A DNA stretch of 64,000 nt from Macrocybe gigantea. Lineage: Eukaryota; Basidiomycota; Agaricomycetes; Agaricales; Callistosporiaceae. The notes beneath the pieces were generated by a model. It searched no databases, was not told where the DNA came from, and was given only the letters and a program-made list of their open reading frames with translations. Location: NCBI GenBank assembly GCA_011319805.1, contig SJRY01000038.1, positions 186,001-250,000 of the forward strand, read 5' to 3'. Of the stretch, positions 60,573 to 64,000 are shown piece after piece (positions within the stretch are counted from its first letter, which is position 1; each line of letters starts with the position of its first letter). The translations under genes and the position numbers were made by a program.

Positions 60573-62017
60573 ATGTCAGGTGAGCGTCGAGTCATGCTGA
60601 AGCCGCCTCCCTTGAGCATGGAGGGAATACTTGAAACTCATGTTTTCCATGTCTAGACTCCATTGCTGCTACTTCGCTCTATCACTACGTGCCGTCTCGA
60701 GACGTTGCCATCGTCTTCGTCGTGCTGTTCGGGATCTCGACAGGTCATATATGTGCATTCTTCCTGCTTTCTTTTGCTCAACGACGTCTCTCTCTGTTAT
60801 TTCACAGTGCTGCACATCGGCCAGGCCATATGGGCGCGCATATGGTGGTTATTCCCAACCATTATTATCGCCGGCGCGGCCGAGATGGTCGGATGGGGCG
60901 GCAGGCTCTGGGGCAGTTACGAGCCGCTCAACCGCAGTAGTTACATTCTTCAGTGAGCCCATACCCTACCCTCGCCAGCTTTCTTTTTTTTTTTTTTTTT
61001 CGATTCTAAAAAAACGCGAATACCAGGTCCTGCGTCACAGTTGTAGCCCCGACGCCCATGGTTGCGGCCAACTTCATTATCCTCGGTCGCATCATCGAGA
61101 AGCTCGGCATGGAGTACAGCCGGCTCAAGCCTAGGCTCTGTGAGTTTACACCTCCTCTTGCTCCTCCTTTCTTTTTTTTCTTTCTTTGGATTTTCGCTCT
61201 GGACGAGGCACTTACATGTCTCCTTTCGTGCGTCCCCTATAGATTCCATTATTTTCGTGACCTGCGTGAGTCCAGACCTGCTCCTGGGGAATGCTCGATC
61301 GGTCTTATTGTGATCATAAAGGATGTCATTGCGTTGATGGTCCAAGGGTCGGGTGGCGGACTTGCGGCCTCGTCTGATGATCCAACCACTGTACGTGCGA
61401 ACCGTGGCCATGTTACCCGCCGGACTAATTCTCTCGCCTTCCAGGGTGTCCATATCATGCTCGCCGGGATCATTTCCAGATCGGTAAGACGACTACCACC
61501 TCCAGTCGCGGCTGATAATTAAAATTACACACACATACACACAGCTGCCATCGCGGCCTACTCGCTCCTAGCGATCGAGTTCTTTGCGCGGTACACGTAC
61601 GACAAGCCGTTCGCCCTGCAAGAGAATACTCGAAGGTCAAGCTTGGAGAGGTGCCGGTGAGCAAGGCGCCGATGGGTATGCGGCTCAAGATCATGTCCTG
61701 CGCTCTCGCATTCAGCACGCTTGTCCTCGTCATTCGGTGAGAGCATTTTTATTTTGTTTTTTTTTCCCCTCCCCAAGCAGAATAACTGAGGGCGCGCATG
61801 TGCAGGTCTATTTACCGCACGATCGAGTTCCTGGACGGGTACGGCGGGCGGGTCATCTCCACCGAGATCTATTTCAGTGCGTATCTCCTCGGCACGACGC
61901 GCGATATCCTTGATCTGACGATTTTGAACAGACGTTTTGGACGGCGCCATGATCATCCTCGCGATCTATGTCATGAACTTTGTTCATCCAGGCATCTTCC
62001 TGACGACCAGACGCTAA
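60573..62017 (+). CDS. RTA1-family membrane protein
   Basis: A seven-helix membrane protein of the fungal RTA1/RSB1 group, linked to lipid-base export and drug tolerance in yeast. The first exon is only MSD (split codon). Spliced blocks: LYHYVPSRDVAIVFVVLFGIST, VLHIGQAIWARIWWLFPTIIIAGAAEMVGWGGRLW, SCVTVVAPTPMVAANFIILGRII, the hallmark DVIALMVQGSGGGLA, GVHIMLAGIISR, LAIEFFARYTYDKPF, MRLKIMSCALAFSTLVLVIRSIYRTIEFLDG and ISTEIYF|NVLDGAMIILAIYVMNFVHPG. Introns are short and GT-AG. An AA pair at 61620-61621 looks one base short, breaking the frame in the cytoplasmic loop. The substrate is unknown. Confidence 0.85.
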
Positions 62018-63190
62018 AGGCTCCCACCACCTAGATGTCGCCGAATACGCCTTCGGATTTTCACTCAATCTCAACCGATTGTCACTCTTTTCTTTTTTTT
62101 TGTTTCCATCTTCTCTTATAATTTTTAGATGCAAACAGTCACGCCCACTTTTCGCCCATTTTGTATTCGTGTCCGGAACACCTTACCTTTTCTTTCTGAA
62201 CGTCGTTTTATGTAGTTAGATTCTTTTTTGTGGACTTGTGAGCTCTGACGAAACTTACGACTTTACAAACAACGGACGATCGTAAACAAGGACACAAGAC
62301 ATTTGGCCTCGATACCCACAAACACTATACTTCACATTGTAATATTCTCATCGATGACGCATGGATCGAGGGACGTTCTTTTCTTTCCTCTTTTTTTTTT
62401 TCTATCAGTGGTGCAGTACCGAGAATACAGTGAATTCTGAGTGCGATAACAAAACACGCCCATCACACGGCGCGTTCGGCCCGGGTGTCATGATATCATC
62501 AGTGCTGCGGCGTGCCTTCGGCGCCTGCGCGCAGGCCCTCGAGAAACACTCTGAGGCGCTCGCGCAGCTTGGTCACCATCTCTTCTTCGTCGGAGGAGGG
62601 TGGCGGCTGGAACGGGGGGACGATGACGGGATAAGCCATTATCACATATTAATGATAAACGTGGGGGCACCATTTGATCAAGGAGGTACTGGTTGCATGG
62701 GTCAGAGCGGATTCATCAGAGTGATGTTCTCGAACTGGTGTATGAAAAGAAACGTGCACCGTACTTCTGCCTCGTCAATGGTCTAGACAAGAGATCAGTT
62801 GCACTGGTCCGCAAGGATGTCTCGACCGTCAAGCGATCTGGACTCACAAAAACAATCGGGCCTCTGGAATTCCAGACAGAGTAAAACTCAGCGAATCCAG
62901 AACACCAACGCGTAGGTGAACTTTGCAAAATGCACTGACCGATTCATGGCAGTTTGCCGTTGGATTCAATCGAGAGCGCCGTCTCAGAAACGTGTCACGT
63001 GGTGAGCCAATCACTGATATCTCGTTTCGTCAGCATTATCTCGGATCCGACGTCATCACTGATTGACTATTTATAGCCGCCGTGATAATCATCGTCTGAC
63101 CCAACGATAATCTCGACAAAGAGGCCTCTTGAATTACAGCAATATCTACAGCGATGCGATGGAAATCGAAAAGTACATTTATGTGTTGAT
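62018..63190. other. 3' intergenic region
   Basis: Apart from the small open frame at 62499-62639 I see no gene. T-rich tracts follow the RTA1-like stop. Confidence 0.4.
62499..62639 (-). CDS. possible 46-residue acidic/helical peptide
   Basis: The frame begins MAYPVIVPPFQPPPSSDEEE and continues with an amphipathic Leu/Arg helix (MVTKLRERLRVFLEGL), ending at TGA. It has a proline-rich head, an acidic linker and a helix, which is more protein-like than chance, but no family is known and no splice or promoter signal was confirmed. Confidence 0.35.
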   Translation of the reverse strand: MAYPVIVPPFQPPPSSDEEEMVTKLRERLRVFLEGLRAGAEGTPQH

Positions 63191-63996
63191 TTAGTGCTTG
63201 AAGTCGACACGAGCCACAGTGTCCCAGAAGAGCTGGCCTTGGATGTTGGCGACCTCGAGCTCCAATGTGGTCGGCGTGCGCGCTCCGTCCGTGCCAGAGT
63301 AGGTACCAGCGCCCCATGGAGATCCTGGAAGGAGAATAAAAGAAATAAAAAGATCAATAAAAAAAATCAAAAGGCGGCACGCAAGATCGTTACCTCCGTG
63401 GACTTCGCTGAAGCTAGCGAGCTGGGCAAAGGTGCGAGAGTAACCGAGGGGGACGTGGATCATGCCGTGGTGGGTGAAGGTCGACATGCTGTTGAGGGCG
63501 GTCGTCTCCTGGCCTCCGCCTGGCGTGCCAGTGGAGACAAAGGTGGTGACATACTTGCCGGCGAGCCCACCCTTGGCCCAGATGCCGCCAGTGGCGTCCC
63601 AAAAGGCCTTCCACTGGCCGGGCATGGTGCCGTAGCGGGTGGGGATGCCGAACACGAAGGCGTCGTATGTGACCAAGGTGTCGAGGTCCATAACGGGGTA
63701 GGTGGGCTTGGCCGGCGCGTGCATCTTGGTCAAGACCTCTTCAGGGAGTGTCTCGGGGACCCTGGCCGCCCGCCGATCAGCATGCCTTGCGATCTCCTGC
63801 GATGATGCGAGGACGGTACGCACTGGTAGATGGTGGCTTCACCTCCGGCCTTGATGATGCCTTTCTTGACAGCCTCGGCCACTGCGAAGCGATACGCGAT
63901 CAGTGAACAGAACAGAGAGATGAACGGGTCAGACACACGTTTGGCGATGTGGCCGTACATGGTGTAGATGACGATGGCGACGCGGGGGGGAGACAT
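63191..63996 (-). CDS. WrbA-type NAD(P)H:quinone oxidoreductase
   Basis: A flavodoxin-like FMN protein that reduces quinones by two electrons, useful to fungi handling lignin-derived quinones. Four exons: [51 protein letters not shown]...YDAFVFGIPTRYGTMPGQWKAFWDATGGIWAKGGLAGKYVTTFVSTGTPGGGQETTALNSMSTFTHHGMIHVPLGYS, and EVHGG|SPWGAGTYSGTDGARTPTTLELEVANIQGQLF. Both FMN-binding loops and the SPWGAGT motif are intact, and the length matches the family (about 205 residues). It begins four bases inside the window end, so the promoter is not visible. Confidence 0.9.
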
Positions 63997-64000
63997 GTTT

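Overview
The window is genomic DNA of a basidiomycete fungus, most likely an Agaricomycete. Genes are split by many 45-75 nt introns. ATP-citrate lyase is a single fused polypeptide, and there is a fungal-specific FunK1 kinase, a secreted GMC (aryl-alcohol-oxidase-like) oxidoreductase, several carbohydrate-active enzymes, a Plavaka transposase and Helitrons. The order cannot be fixed from sequence alone.

Layout. 1-1487: nothing firmly assignable. 1488-3941 (-): MYND-finger protein. 4476-5563 (+): Bin3-type RNA methyltransferase. 6139-9335 (+): ubiquitin-specific protease. 9680-31084 (-): a GH1 beta-glucosidase gene whose first intron has been inflated from about 74 nt to 19.1 kb by transposons. 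32378-34611 (+): secreted GMC oxidoreductase. 34834-35610 (-): unknown. 35709-38273 (+): decapping factor Dcp1. 38733-39430 (-): NADAR protein. 41176-42848 (+): secreted GH5 endoglucanase. 43095-45946 (-): FunK1 kinase. 47717-51923 (+): ATP-citrate lyase. 52963-53789 (-): CaaX-ended ubiquitin-like protein. 53880-55262 (-): secreted six-hairpin (GH105-like) hydrolase. 56487-59871 (+): SMP/C2 membrane-tether protein. 60573-62017 (+): RTA1-type membrane protein. 63191-63996 (-): WrbA-type flavoprotein.

The most striking structure is at 11883-31029. Exon 1 of the GH1 gene lies at 31030-31084 and exon 2 starts at 11882. Between them, all in one orientation, are three Helitrons joined exactly head to tail (25169-30965, 19466-25168 and a short non-autonomous copy 11893-19465). 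The short copy is itself interrupted by a complete Plavaka-type DNA transposon (13037-19250) with about 35-bp terminal inverted repeats and a 7-bp target duplication. Host sequence resumes at the A^T expected for Helitron insertion, and the reading frame closes perfectly across the intron.

A second window-wide signal is technical or evolutionary. At least ten otherwise well-conserved genes, including housekeeping ones (ATP-citrate lyase, Dcp1, USP), each carry one or two single-base losses, mostly in short homopolymers, that break the frame. Because all are single-base contractions of the same kind, I read them mainly as consensus errors of the assembly rather than as pseudogenes.

Functionally the host genes are a mixture. 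Some are plant-polymer degradation enzymes (GH1, GH5, GH105-like, GMC oxidase, WrbA quinone reductase). The rest are general cell functions (mRNA decapping, ubiquitin removal, acetyl-CoA supply, lipid/membrane contact). No biosynthetic cluster, CRISPR array or rRNA is present, and I recognised no tRNA.
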